DNA of 64,000 nt from UBA1181 sp045601045 (GTDB taxonomy: Bacteria; Bacteroidota; Bacteroidia; Bacteroidales; Paludibacteraceae), in NCBI GenBank assembly GCA_045601045.1, contig JAZRZA010000072.1, forward strand, positions 1 to 64,000, in the 5' to 3' direction. Numbering within the stretch: the first letter of the stretch is position 1; each line of letters begins with the position of its first letter. Position numbers and translations under genes: made by a program. The notes under the pieces are model-generated. The model did no database searches. It was not told where the DNA came from and worked only from the letters and a program-made list of their open reading frames with translations. Positions 32,634 through 40,839 of this stretch are shown here, piece after piece.

Positions 32634-34520
32634 TTACTTCACGATCATCGATTTTCTCAAAGAAACGCCATTGACACTCATTTCGTAGAAATAAACGCCA
32701 GGGACAAGGCTCTTGACATCCACATCCTTGATGTATGAGCCTTCGCTCAAATTCTCATTCACGATATCGGAAACCTTCACACCCGCGGCATTGTAGAGCG
32801 AGATGTTCACTTGACCAGCCTTTGGAAGAGCGAAACGAATAGCGGTATGCTCTACAGCCGGATTCGGCGTATTTTGCAAAAGAAGGTACCCACCTTCAGC
32901 CGCTGTGTTCGACACCGCTGTCGGATCAAACAACGAGCACTTCACATCATCCACATAGAAATCGATCAAATCCGAATCTGCTCCATTGTCAGAGGTCTGC
33001 ACATAAACTGAAATATCCTCCGCATCAGCGGGAATCTCCATGACGCCAGACAACTTGGTCCATGTCTTTGAAGGAACAGTCACCTGCTCGATGGTTGGAT
33101 ACTGCGTTGTTCCGTCATTGTATTGGAAACAAAGTTGGAATGGGAGCTCCTTCAATTCTGTATCCTCGCCTTGGGAAGGTTGGGAAGAGACATTCATACC
33201 CGCAACGATTTGCTTATAAGCCTCTTTCGGGTTGTTGTTCTTGTCGAAAAGCAAAGGAATTCGATCGCCACGCCAGCTGTTCGCGTCGTTGATACCCCAA
33301 ACCACCACTGCGCTGATATTGTCCTTGTATTTCTTATAGAGATCAAAACAGCTCTTGTAGTATGGGCCTTGCGGAGACTCTCCGTTGCTGGAGGTCACAT
33401 CCAACTCGGTAATTTGGATATCGCAACCGATGCTCGCGTACTTTTGGATCGCCTGCTCGTACAATTGCATACCTGGATAGGTGACATCCAAGTGGGATTG
33501 CATACCCACACCGTCGCAGATACCCTCTTCGTACATCTCCTTCACCAACTTGTAGATACCATCTCGCTTGCTAGTGTTGTACTCGTTATAGTCATTGTAG
33601 TAGAGCTTACAACCCTTAGGCGCATATTTTCTTGCAAATCTGAAGGCCTTTTTGATATAATCGTTGCTCTTGTAGATTTGATACCAATAAGATTGTCCAG
33701 GGCTAATGGAGTTGTCTCCAGCCGAACGAAGGGTTCCATCTTCATTGAATGCCTCGTTGACCACATCAAAAGCGTAGAGGTTCAAGTTAGGATAAGCGGA
33801 AGTGATGGCGTCGAAAACATTCTTGATATAGTTCTCCAAGCGTTGATCCATAATGGAGACCGACACGTTGCTGCCGTTGGATGAGAAATTCTCTTTGAAC
33901 AACCAAGTCGGTGTCTGGCTATGCCATACGAAACAGTGGCCTCTCAAACCGATTTTGTTATCTTGACAGAATTTCAGGATCGATTTCGCACCTGAAGACA
34001 ATTGTACCTGAGGATTGACATTGTTGCCTCTTTGTTGGCTGGCGCTTTGGTTCAAAGTCGCATCTGGCTTCAACTCGTTTTCAGGCGTCACACTATTAAA
34101 GTGAGTAAGGCACATGTTTCTCAAAGAACTAACGGTACCGCCGTTCAAACACGTACCAAACTTAAAGTAAGTATCCTCCGGATAGGCCAACTTCAAAGGA
34201 ATCACCTCGCCATCAAAAGAGGCGGCAGGTTTGTACGTAGATCCGTCGAAATAGACGTAAGCTTCCACATCATAGGATTCACCTGCCTTAAAATCAGCAG
34301 ATTTCACACTTGCACCATTCCAATAATCGGAACGGGAGGATACTTTAAGGGATTGCGTACCTGAATGGGCTGCCTCTTTGGAAACTGCGACGGTCTCACC
34401 TCCACGAGATGACCAATTGCCCTTTCCCGATTCAAAACCTTCGTCAATAAGTGACTGGGCGTTCAATGACATACCAGCGGATGCCATTGCCACCATTGTG
34501 CTTAGTAAAGTTTTATTCAT
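32634..34520 (-). CDS. Secreted GH10 endo-beta-1,4-xylanase inside a split CBM, with T9SS tail
   Basis: The 628-residue protein begins with a signal peptide (cleavage near AQS, residue 23). Residues about 24-95 look like the first half of a CBM4/9/22-type carbohydrate module (IDEGFESGKGNW, AHSGTQSLKVSSRSDYWNGA, ESYDVEAYVYFDGS). The GH10 barrel follows (about 105-445): GHCFVWHSQTP, acid/base Glu256 in DVVNEAF and nucleophile Glu372 in QITELDV. Residues about 458-532 look like the missing second half of the CBM (TVPSKTWTKLSGVMEIPADA, DLIDFYVDDVKC). The last about 85 residues are a T9SS sorting domain (ISLYNAAGVKV, LVPGVYFYEM, MIVK). It cleaves xylan at the cell surface or outside the cell. It is monocistronic, with a terminator at 32579-32614. 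Confidence 0.93.
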   Translation of the reverse strand: MNKTLLSTMVAMASAGMSLNAQSLIDEGFESGKGNWSSRGGETVAVSKEAAHSGTQSLKVSSRSDYWNGASVKSADFKAGESYDVEAYVYFDGSTYKPAASFDGEVIPLKLAYPEDTYFKFGTCLNGGTVSSLRNMCLTHFNSVTPENELKPDATLNQSASQQRGNNVNPQVQLSSGAKSILKFCQDNKIGLRGHCFVWHSQTPTWLFKENFSSNGSNVSVSIMDQRLENYIKNVFDAITSAYPNLNLYAFDVVNEAFNEDGTLRSAGDNSISPGQSYWYQIYKSNDYIKKAFRFARKYAPKGCKLYYNDYNEYNTSKRDGIYKLVKEMYEEGICDGVGMQSHLDVTYPGMQLYEQAIQKYASIGCDIQITELDVTSSNGESPQGPYYKSCFDLYKKYKDNISAVVVWGINDANSWRGDRIPLLFDKNNNPKEAYKQIVAGMNVSSQPSQGEDTELKELPFQLCFQYNDGTTQYPTIEQVTVPSKTWTKLSGVMEIPADAEDISVYVQTSDNGADSDLIDFYVDDVKCSLFDPTAVSNTAAEGGYLLLQNTPNPAVEHTAIRFALPKAGQVNISLYNAAGVKVSDIVNENLSEGSYIKDVDVKSLVPGVYFYEMSVNGVSLRKSMIVK

Positions 34521-34696
34521 TGGAATTAATTTAAGATGGAATTTAATTTAGATAATAAGCGTAAAATAGTTTTCTTTTTCAACCAACGTCAATATTTTTT
34601 AAACGAAAATTGACGTCGCTAAATTATATATAATTTTAAAAACAATTATAATTGCGAAGAAAAATATTTGCATATGGAAAATTTAGCGGAAAATAT

Positions 34697-34727
34697 TTTG
34701 GATTTCTGAAATAATACACTACTTTTG
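34697..34727 (+). promoter_or_regulatory. Promoter of the tRNA-Val cluster
   Basis: TTTG at 34697-34700, a 19-nt spacer, then TACTTTTG at 34720-34727: both boxes match the Bacteroidota consensus exactly. The first tRNA starts 24 nt downstream. The AT-rich region 34560-34696 between this and the xylanase shows no other feature. Confidence 0.75.
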
Positions 34728-34751
34728 CATCGCTTTTCAAGAAGAGCACTT

Positions 34752-34826
34752 GGTCTTATAGCTCAGCTGGTTTAGGGCACCTGCCTTACAAGCAGGGGGT
34801 CCTAGGTTCGAATCCTAGTGGGACCA
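34752..34826 (+). tRNA. tRNA-Val (anticodon UAC), copy 1
   Basis: A 75-nt cloverleaf with acceptor GGTCTTA pairing with TGGGACC, discriminator A, anticodon loop CTTACAA (TAC) and T-loop TTCGAAT. It has GGGC where copies 2 and 3 have GAGC in the D-stem, which replaces a T-A pair by T-G. CC follows the discriminator, but the terminal A is not encoded. Confidence 0.95.
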
Positions 34827-34878
34827 CCGTTTAAAAATAATCAGATCGCCAAGAGGGCGTTCGCAAAACAAATTCTTC

Positions 34879-34953
34879 GGTCTTATAGCTCAGCTGGTTT
34901 AGAGCACCTGCCTTACAAGCAGGGGGTCCTAGGTTCGAATCCTAGTGGGACCA
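34879..34953 (+). tRNA. tRNA-Val (anticodon UAC), copy 2
   Basis: 75-nt cloverleaf with canonical GCTC/GAGC D-stem, anticodon TAC in CTTACAA, and discriminator A followed by CCA in the DNA. Confidence 0.96.
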
Positions 34954-35005
34954 CCAATTAAAAGTAATCAGATCGCTAAGAGGGCGTTCGCAAAACAAGT
35001 TCTTC

Positions 35006-35080
35006 GGTCTTATAGCTCAGCTGGTTTAGAGCACCTGCCTTACAAGCAGGGGGTCCTAGGTTCGAATCCTAGTGGGACCA
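35006..35080 (+). tRNA. tRNA-Val (anticodon UAC), copy 3
   Basis: Identical to copy 2 over 75 nt, also followed by CCA. It is the last gene of the array; a strong terminator begins 21 nt later. Confidence 0.96.
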
Positions 35081-35101
35081 CCAACAAATAGAAATCAAGT
35101 C

Positions 35102-35127
35102 GCCACCTTTTTCGGTGGCTTTTTTTG
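35102..35127 (+). terminator. Terminator of the tRNA-Val array
   Basis: GCCACC and GGTGGC form a 6-bp stem around TTTTTC, followed by seven T. Confidence 0.8.
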
Positions 35128-35146
35128 TTTTTAAGCCTATTCGCTT

Positions 35147-35830
35147 ATGAAGAAGTACGTGATCATCGTCGCGGGAGGCAAGGGCCTTCGCATGGGAGGA
35201 GATATTCCGAAGCAATTTTTGCCAGTGGACGGCTCCCCTATCCTAATGCGCACACTCTCCCAGTTCCACCAATACGACCCACAAATGGGCATCATCCTGG
35301 TCTTGCCCGAATCGCAAATCTCTTATTGGAAGAATCTCTGCGAAGAATATGATTTCAAAATCCCTTACCAACTGGCCTTGGGAGGAGCGACACGGTTCCA
35401 CTCCGTAAAGAATGGATTGGCGCTGGTACCGAACGAGGCGGAGGTCTGTGTAGGTGTCCACGATGGTGTGCGCCCATTCGTTTCATACCAAGTGATCGAA
35501 GAGGCTTATAAGGCAGCTGCAGCAAATGGAGCCGCGGTTCCGGCGATTCCGCTGGTAGACTCCATCCGCAAGGTGGATTCCAAGGGCGGGAACGAGGCGA
35601 AAAACCGTGCGGAATACCGATTGGTACAGACGCCGCAAGTGTTTCGGGCCGATTTGCTTTGGAAAGCTTACGAGCAAGAATACTGCGAGGAATTCACGGA
35701 TGACGCCAGCGTAGTGGAGCGTTTGGGCCACAAAATGACGCTGACGGAGGGTAATCGGGAGAACATCAAAATCACCACCTCTTTCGATTTGATACTAGCA
35801 GAGGCGTTTTTGAGAAAAAATGATTGTTGA
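35147..35830 (+). CDS. ispD: 2-C-methyl-D-erythritol 4-phosphate cytidylyltransferase
   Basis: IspD couples MEP to CTP in the non-mevalonate isoprenoid pathway. The 227-residue protein has the nucleotide-binding start VIIVAGGKGLRMGGDIPKQF (5-24; Lys22 and Arg15 are the family's catalytic residues), GGATRFHSVKNGL, VHDGVRPFV and TDDASVVERLG. Length and motifs fit. It lies close behind the tRNA array terminator. Its 3' end contains the promoter of asnS. Confidence 0.95.
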   Translation: MKKYVIIVAGGKGLRMGGDIPKQFLPVDGSPILMRTLSQFHQYDPQMGIILVLPESQISYWKNLCEEYDFKIPYQLALGGATRFHSVKNGLALVPNEAEVCVGVHDGVRPFVSYQVIEEAYKAAAANGAAVPAIPLVDSIRKVDSKGGNEAKNRAEYRLVQTPQVFRADLLWKAYEQEYCEEFTDDASVVERLGHKMTLTEGNRENIKITTSFDLILAEAFLRKNDC

Positions 35831-35853
35831 TTTCTGACAAATTTGTAACTTTG
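35823..35853 (+). promoter_or_regulatory. Promoter of asnS
   Basis: ATTG (one mismatch to TTTG), a 19-nt spacer, then TAACTTTG, a perfect -7 box. It begins inside the last codons of ispD and gives a leader of about 30 nt. Confidence 0.5.
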
Positions 35854-35888
35854 CTCATTATTTGTAGGAATATAAAAACATATAGCAT

Positions 35889-37283
35889 ATGAAAAGAACG
35901 AGGATTGTCGACGCGGTCAAGATGACGCAATTCGGCGAAACTGTAAACGTAAAGGGTTGGGTCCGCACCAAACGCGGCAACAAAGAGGTAAACTTTATCG
36001 CATTGAACGATGGTTCCACTATCAACAACATCCAAATCGTAGCTGACGTAGTGAAGTTCGAAGAGGAGTTGCTTAAATCCGTTACCACAGGCGCATGTTT
36101 GAGCGTTACTGGTAAGTTGGTGAAATCAGAGGGTGCAGGACAAGCGGTTGAGATCCAAGCCGACGAGATCCAAATTTATGGTTTGGCAGACAACACCTAC
36201 CCATTGCAAAAGAAGGGACACACCATGGAGTTCCTTCGTGGTATCGCCCACCTCAGACCAAGAACCAACACCTTTGGCGCTGTTCTTAGAATCCGTCACA
36301 ACATGGCGATCGCTATCCACCAATTCTTCCACCAGAAGGGATTTTTCTATTGGCACTCCCCTATCATCACAGCCTCTGACTGTGAGGGCGCTGGACAGAT
36401 GTTCCAAGTAACCACTCAAAACCTTTACGATTTGAAGAAGGATGAGAATGGTTCTATCAAATATGATGATGATTTCTTCGGCAAGCAGACCAGCCTTACC
36501 GTTTCCGGACAGTTGGAGGGCGAGTTGGGTGCTACCGCACTAGGTGCTATCTATACCTTCGGTCCTACTTTCCGTGCCGAGAATTCCAACACGCCTCGCC
36601 ACTTGGCTGAGTTCTGGATGATTGAGCCAGAGGTTGCCTTCATCGACCTTCCTGAGTTGATGGATTTGGAGGAGGAGTTCATCAAGTTCTGTGTCAACTG
36701 GGCTTTGGAGAACTGTATGGACGATTTGACCTTCTTGAACAACATGATCGACAAGGGCTTGATCGAGCGTTTGAAGTCTGTAGTTGCCACTGATTTCGTC
36801 AGATTACCATATACAGAGGGTATCAAGATTTTGGAAGAGGCGATCGCCAAAGGAAAGAAGTTCGAATTCCCTGTATATTGGGGTTGCGACTTGGCCAGCG
36901 AGCATGAGCGTTTCTTGGTGGAGGAGCATTTCCAGAAGCCAGTTATCATGATCAACTATCCTAAGGAGATCAAGGCCTTCTACATGAAGCAAAACGAGGA
37001 CGGAAAGACCGTTCAAGGAACAGACGTATTGTTCCCTCAAATTGGCGAGATCATCGGAGGTAGCGTCCGTGAGGAGAGCTACGACAAGTTGATGCAACGC
37101 ATTGAGGAGTTGAACATCCCTATGAAGGATATGTGGTGGTACTTGGATACACGTAAATACGGAACATGCCCTCACGCAGGATTCGGCCTTGGATTCGAGC
37201 GTTTGATGCTCTTCGTGACAGGTATGCAAAACATCCGTGATGTGATTCCTTTCCCAAGAACACCAAGGACTGCGGATTTTTAA
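35889..37283 (+). CDS. asnS: Asparaginyl-tRNA synthetase
   Basis: AsnRS charges tRNA-Asn. The 464-residue class IIb enzyme has an N-terminal OB-fold (GETVNVKGWVRTKRGNKEVN, about 17-36), motif 2 in FGPTFRAENSNTPRHLAEFW and motif 3 in GFGLGFERLMLFVTGMQNIRDV, ending IPFPRTPRTADF. The MIEPE segment after motif 2 is typical of AsnRS and separates it from AspRS. A separate AspRS (aspS) is also present in the window. A TTCG-loop terminator follows. Confidence 0.97.
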   Translation: MKRTRIVDAVKMTQFGETVNVKGWVRTKRGNKEVNFIALNDGSTINNIQIVADVVKFEEELLKSVTTGACLSVTGKLVKSEGAGQAVEIQADEIQIYGLADNTYPLQKKGHTMEFLRGIAHLRPRTNTFGAVLRIRHNMAIAIHQFFHQKGFFYWHSPIITASDCEGAGQMFQVTTQNLYDLKKDENGSIKYDDDFFGKQTSLTVSGQLEGELGATALGAIYTFGPTFRAENSNTPRHLAEFWMIEPEVAFIDLPELMDLEEEFIKFCVNWALENCMDDLTFLNNMIDKGLIERLKSVVATDFVRLPYTEGIKILEEAIAKGKKFEFPVYWGCDLASEHERFLVEEHFQKPVIMINYPKEIKAFYMKQNEDGKTVQGTDVLFPQIGEIIGGSVREESYDKLMQRIEELNIPMKDMWWYLDTRKYGTCPHAGFGLGFERLMLFVTGMQNIRDVIPFPRTPRTADF

Positions 37284-37319
37284 TCTGCGGTTATTTCAAT
37301 ACGTTATTTCAATACATTG

Positions 37320-37350
37320 AATCCGGGTCTTTCGAGACTCGGATTTTTTT
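37320..37350 (+). terminator. Terminator of asnS
   Basis: AATCCGGGTCT pairs with AGACTCGGATT (one G-T) around a TTCG tetraloop and is followed by five further T. Confidence 0.85.
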
Positions 37351-37457
37351 GATTAATTATGCAGAAATCTTATCTATGAGAAGATGTGTTTCGTTGAATA
37401 AATGAAAAATTATTGCTTTATTTCATCTTTTCAAGTATGCTTATTATGATAATTTTG

Positions 37458-37465
37458 TATTTTTG
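37458..37465 (+). promoter_or_regulatory. -7 element that sets the start of the GLUG-repeat gene
   Basis: TATTTTTG (TAnnTTTG) overlaps the ATG at 37463, so transcription starts after that codon. The real start must be the later ATG at 37496, which is followed by a signal peptide. Confidence 0.5.
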
Positions 37466-37495
37466 CGCCGTACTGACAATCGGATATCCAATTTT

Positions 37496-39814
37496 ATGAA
37501 GGTGTTTTTGAAAAGTTTCGTTATAATAGGGTTATTGCTCGTTACAGTCTGCGACTCCTTCGCATTGGAGAGAGCATCTGACGGCTATTACCTGATCAAA
37601 GATGCGGACGATTTGGTGGAATATCGAGATGAGGTCAATGGCGGCCATGCCATAGATGGACGATTGACAGCAGATATCGACCTCTCATCTGTTTGCGGTA
37701 TTCACCAGAATTGGGAGCCGATAAACCGCCCAAAGTTAGCTTTGAAATTTGATGGCGGACACCACAGTGTCTCTAATTTATACATAGATTCCAAGGATGA
37801 CGCGCAGGGACTCTTTTACTGTGTTGATTATCTTCATGATTTGACGGTGAAGAACGCCTTTGTGAGAGGTGGCGACTTTGTGGGTGGAGTTGTAGGGTGC
37901 GGTTCAGGATCGGATGGCCGTATGGTAATAGACAATTGCCATTTCAAGGGAGAGGTTGTCGGAAAACGCTATGTGGGCGGTCTCTTGGGCGGTATGGATA
38001 TGGACAAGGCCAATGTATTCAATTGCAGCAATTATGGTCTTGTGGTTGGTCATGATTGTGTGGGCGGTCTCATCGGTTATGCGATGGATTGCATGATAAC
38101 CAACTGTTACAATATCGGCCGCGTCAAGGCCTATTATCTCTTTGATGGTCAATATTACACTTACGAGGGTATCGCGGGTGGTATTGTCGGCTTCTATGGT
38201 GGAGATGTAGGTAATTACAAATATTACTGTCTCAACGCTTGTTACAACTATGCGGTGATTAGCGGCATTGGTGTGGGGAATATGATCGGCAAGCGCGGAG
38301 GACAAAACAGATACTTGATACAAGCTTGCGCCGCTTTGATGGATATTAATCCAGAGAGTGATTATGAGAGCAATGTCTCATTTATGAGCGAATACTCTTT
38401 CCAATCAGGCACCTTAAAAAAACATCTGGACAATTATCGGGATAAACGGCCGGATTACAGTGGTTTGTTTAATATGAAACTCTATCTTCTTGCCTTTGAA
38501 CAGAGTAGAAATGTGGATCCTTACCCTCACCTGCCGGATATAACATTATCTCCTAGCAAATCCTATGTGGTCAATTACCGAGGCGACTACGATGGCCTTG
38601 ATGTCTTCCGGGACGGAATGGCGTTACCTACATGTGACAATGAGTTGTTCCATTATGAATTTGAGCATGGTTTCAATGGGAAAAGGGTGACGTCGGATAC
38701 GGCAGTGATAGTCAAACGGGTACTGAACGAAAATTTTTTGGAAAGAGATGCTTCCGGCAACTATTTGATATCAAACGCTTATGAATTGGGGTTGTTCCGA
38801 GATGCTGTCAACGGAGGTGCTTTCGACATCAATGGTAGATTGATTGACGACATAGATTTGAGCGATATTGACGAATGGGAACCAATTGGTCCGCAAGATA
38901 TATGTTGCTCGCAAGCGTATAGTGGCAAGTTTGATGGCGGTAATTTTACAATCAGTGGCATTCACCAAAGCAAATTTGAATTTACGGGCTTGTTCTCTCA
39001 CATAAAGAATGCGGAAATAAACAATGTAATCCTCCGTAATTCCACCGTAGAGGGATATTATGCGGGAGCGTTATGCGCCTATGCGGAATCCTCTCTTATC
39101 GCCAATTGTGGCAGTGAGGCCTCTGTCACAGGCCATTTCCAAGAGGGAGCGGCAGGTTTTATCGCGGTGGCGGATCAATGTAAGATTCTCAATTGCTTCA
39201 ACATCGGTGAAGTGACGGCCGAAGGTAGGGCCAGCGGATTTGTCGCTCTCCTTCTCAATTCGAGCGTTGTGGAGAATTGTTACGCCTCCTGCGAAGTCGC
39301 GAATAGCGATGATGGCGGCCTGAAAAGCCCATTCGCATTCAATCGCGCGGAAATATCATTCAATAATTGTTACTACAATGGATCGCTTCTGGAAGACGGC
39401 GAAATCTACATAGTCAGTGAAACGGTGAAAAATATCACGGAGTCAGAGATGAAATCCCAGGATTTCGTGGATGAGTTGAATCGTATCGTAGAAGAAATCA
39501 ATAGTAAGCAAGAGACGGTTGACCTCTCAAAATGGGTGATAGATCCTTACAGTGGCTATCCTTCCAATGGCAGACCAAGTGAGGTCTCTGTGGAGGATTT
39601 GTTCAACGACACAGACAATCCATTGCAAAACATGCAAATCTATTCCATTGATGGAATTTTATACATACAATCCGATATGGAAAGGGATCTTGTGTTGTTT
39701 AATGCGTTGGGGCAACCTGTGCGATATATCCGATGTGTGAAAGGAACGACCGTAGTAGATGGTTTGTTCACAGGCATCTATTGTACACAAGGAACTCGAG
39801 TGATAGTTAAGTAA
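37496..39814 (+). CDS. Large secreted GLUG-repeat protein with T9SS sorting domain
   Basis: From the ATG at 37496 the protein has 772 residues and starts with a signal peptide (MKVFLKSFVIIGLLL...). Two similar halves each open with a G-[YN]-Y-L-I-x-[DN]-A-x-[DE]-L segment, RLTADIDLS or RLIDDIDLS, WEPI and KFDGG. They continue with GLUG-type beta-helix turns (FVGGVVGC, YVGGLLGG, CVGGLIGYAMDCMITNCYN), the pattern of right-handed beta-helix surface adhesins. The last about 60 residues form a T9SS sorting domain with LFTGIYCTQGTRVIVK. It is probably a surface or extracellular protein; binding to host glycan or fibre is possible but not shown. The upstream in-frame ATG at 37463 overlaps the promoter and is rejected. 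Confidence 0.82.
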   Translation: MKVFLKSFVIIGLLLVTVCDSFALERASDGYYLIKDADDLVEYRDEVNGGHAIDGRLTADIDLSSVCGIHQNWEPINRPKLALKFDGGHHSVSNLYIDSKDDAQGLFYCVDYLHDLTVKNAFVRGGDFVGGVVGCGSGSDGRMVIDNCHFKGEVVGKRYVGGLLGGMDMDKANVFNCSNYGLVVGHDCVGGLIGYAMDCMITNCYNIGRVKAYYLFDGQYYTYEGIAGGIVGFYGGDVGNYKYYCLNACYNYAVISGIGVGNMIGKRGGQNRYLIQACAALMDINPESDYESNVSFMSEYSFQSGTLKKHLDNYRDKRPDYSGLFNMKLYLLAFEQSRNVDPYPHLPDITLSPSKSYVVNYRGDYDGLDVFRDGMALPTCDNELFHYEFEHGFNGKRVTSDTAVIVKRVLNENFLERDASGNYLISNAYELGLFRDAVNGGAFDINGRLIDDIDLSDIDEWEPIGPQDICCSQAYSGKFDGGNFTISGIHQSKFEFTGLFSHIKNAEINNVILRNSTVEGYYAGALCAYAESSLIANCGSEASVTGHFQEGAAGFIAVADQCKILNCFNIGEVTAEGRASGFVALLLNSSVVENCYASCEVANSDDGGLKSPFAFNRAEISFNNCYYNGSLLEDGEIYIVSETVKNITESEMKSQDFVDELNRIVEEINSKQETVDLSKWVIDPYSGYPSNGRPSEVSVEDLFNDTDNPLQNMQIYSIDGILYIQSDMERDLVLFNALGQPVRYIRCVKGTTVVDGLFTGIYCTQGTRVIVK

Positions 39815-39821
39815 AAAACAA

Positions 39822-39843
39822 AGCCGACGGGGACCCGCCGGCT
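39822..39843 (+). terminator. Terminator of the GLUG-repeat gene
   Basis: GC-rich hairpin AGCCG(A)CGGG / CCCG(C)CGGCT with a short loop, 8 nt after the stop. The T-run is weak (TTATT). Confidence 0.55.
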
Positions 39844-40023
39844 TATTCTCATCCTTGGCTCAATGCAAACTGCCTTGGATGACGCTTGACAACAGCCAAG
39901 CAACTTTTAGTTTAGGGGACCGAAGTCCCAATCATAGGTAAAGGTAATTTTTGTAAAAAAATATTAAATTCTTTTCGCAAAGTTATGCTTTTTGTATTAA
40001 TTTCGCAACTAAAATGATTTAGT

Positions 40024-40797
40024 ATGAACTTATTTGAGTTACCAACATTTAATACATTTTTGATGATCATGACGATCATCGCCGTAATCGTATTCATCGC
40101 CCTATATTTTGTGGATGCCGGCTATGGCATCATGTTCAATAAAAAATGGGGATTGTCTGTGAACAATAAGTTGGGTTGGGTATTGATGGAGGCACCCGTA
40201 TTCTTCGTGATGACCGCATGCTGGTGGTTCTCCGAGCGTACCTTCGCCATCACTCCCCTCGTGTTTTTCTTGCTATTCCAAACACACTATTTCCAACGCT
40301 CGTTCATTTTCCCATTTATGATCAGCGGAAATAGCCGTATGCCTATCTCAATCATGATGATGGGTGTCATCTTTAACACATTGAACGGATTGATGCAGGG
40401 CGGATGGATTTTCTATGTCTCCCCAGCGGATATGTACACCAGCGATTGGTTGACTACCCCTCAATTCATTATAGGAACAATCATCTTTATAGTCGGAATG
40501 GGCATCAATCTCCACTCCGACCATATCATCCGTCACTTGCGTCAACCAGGCGACAAAAACCACTACTTGCCCAAGGGCGGCATGTATGATTATGTAACCT
40601 CCGCCAACTATTTCGGAGAGTTGACAGAGTGGGTCGGCTTCGCCATCCTCACCTGGTCGTGGGCTGGTTTCGTCTTTGCGTTCTGGACTTTCGCCAACCT
40701 TACCCCAAGGGCGCACACAATTCACAAGAAATATAAGGCGATGTTCCCTGAAATGGCTCAATTGAAGCTCAAGAGGATCATTCCTTTCGTATATTAA
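40024..40797 (+). CDS. Steroid 5-alpha-reductase family membrane protein
   Basis: The 257-residue protein has 6-7 hydrophobic segments and closely follows the SRD5A pattern. Glu56 in LMEAP matches the QExP glutamate of human SRD5A2, and Tyr89 in HYFQRSFIFP matches its active-site tyrosine. GGMYDYVTSANYFGELTEWV (185-204) contains the NYFGE-x-x-EW signature with Asn195 and Glu199. TPRAHTIHKKY has the Arg229/His NADPH-binding motif. The family reduces the 4,5-double bond of 3-oxo-4-ene steroids to 5-alpha products. Bacterial relatives are known to act on bile-acid intermediates and steroid hormones. It heads an operon with an Old Yellow Enzyme-type gene 42 nt downstream. The actual substrate, steroid or another enone lipid, is not readable. 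Confidence 0.85.
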   Translation: MNLFELPTFNTFLMIMTIIAVIVFIALYFVDAGYGIMFNKKWGLSVNNKLGWVLMEAPVFFVMTACWWFSERTFAITPLVFFLLFQTHYFQRSFIFPFMISGNSRMPISIMMMGVIFNTLNGLMQGGWIFYVSPADMYTSDWLTTPQFIIGTIIFIVGMGINLHSDHIIRHLRQPGDKNHYLPKGGMYDYVTSANYFGELTEWVGFAILTWSWAGFVFAFWTFANLTPRAHTIHKKYKAMFPEMAQLKLKRIIPFVY

Positions 40798-40839
40798 GAG
40801 ATTTTAGAAAAAGTATAACGCTTATTAGAAATTACGGAG

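Larger units (their letters stand above)
34752..35080 (+). repeat. Three tandem 127-bp units, each a tRNA-Val plus spacer
   Basis: Starts at 34752, 34879 and 35006 are spaced exactly 127 bp. The two complete spacers (about 52 bp) are nearly identical as well, so the array arose by duplication of the whole unit. The third unit leads into the terminator at 35102. Confidence 0.9.

Noticed and set aside
37463..37495. Earlier ATG of the GLUG-repeat gene
   Set aside because: It overlaps the -7 promoter element and would place MRRTDNRISNF before a standard signal peptide.
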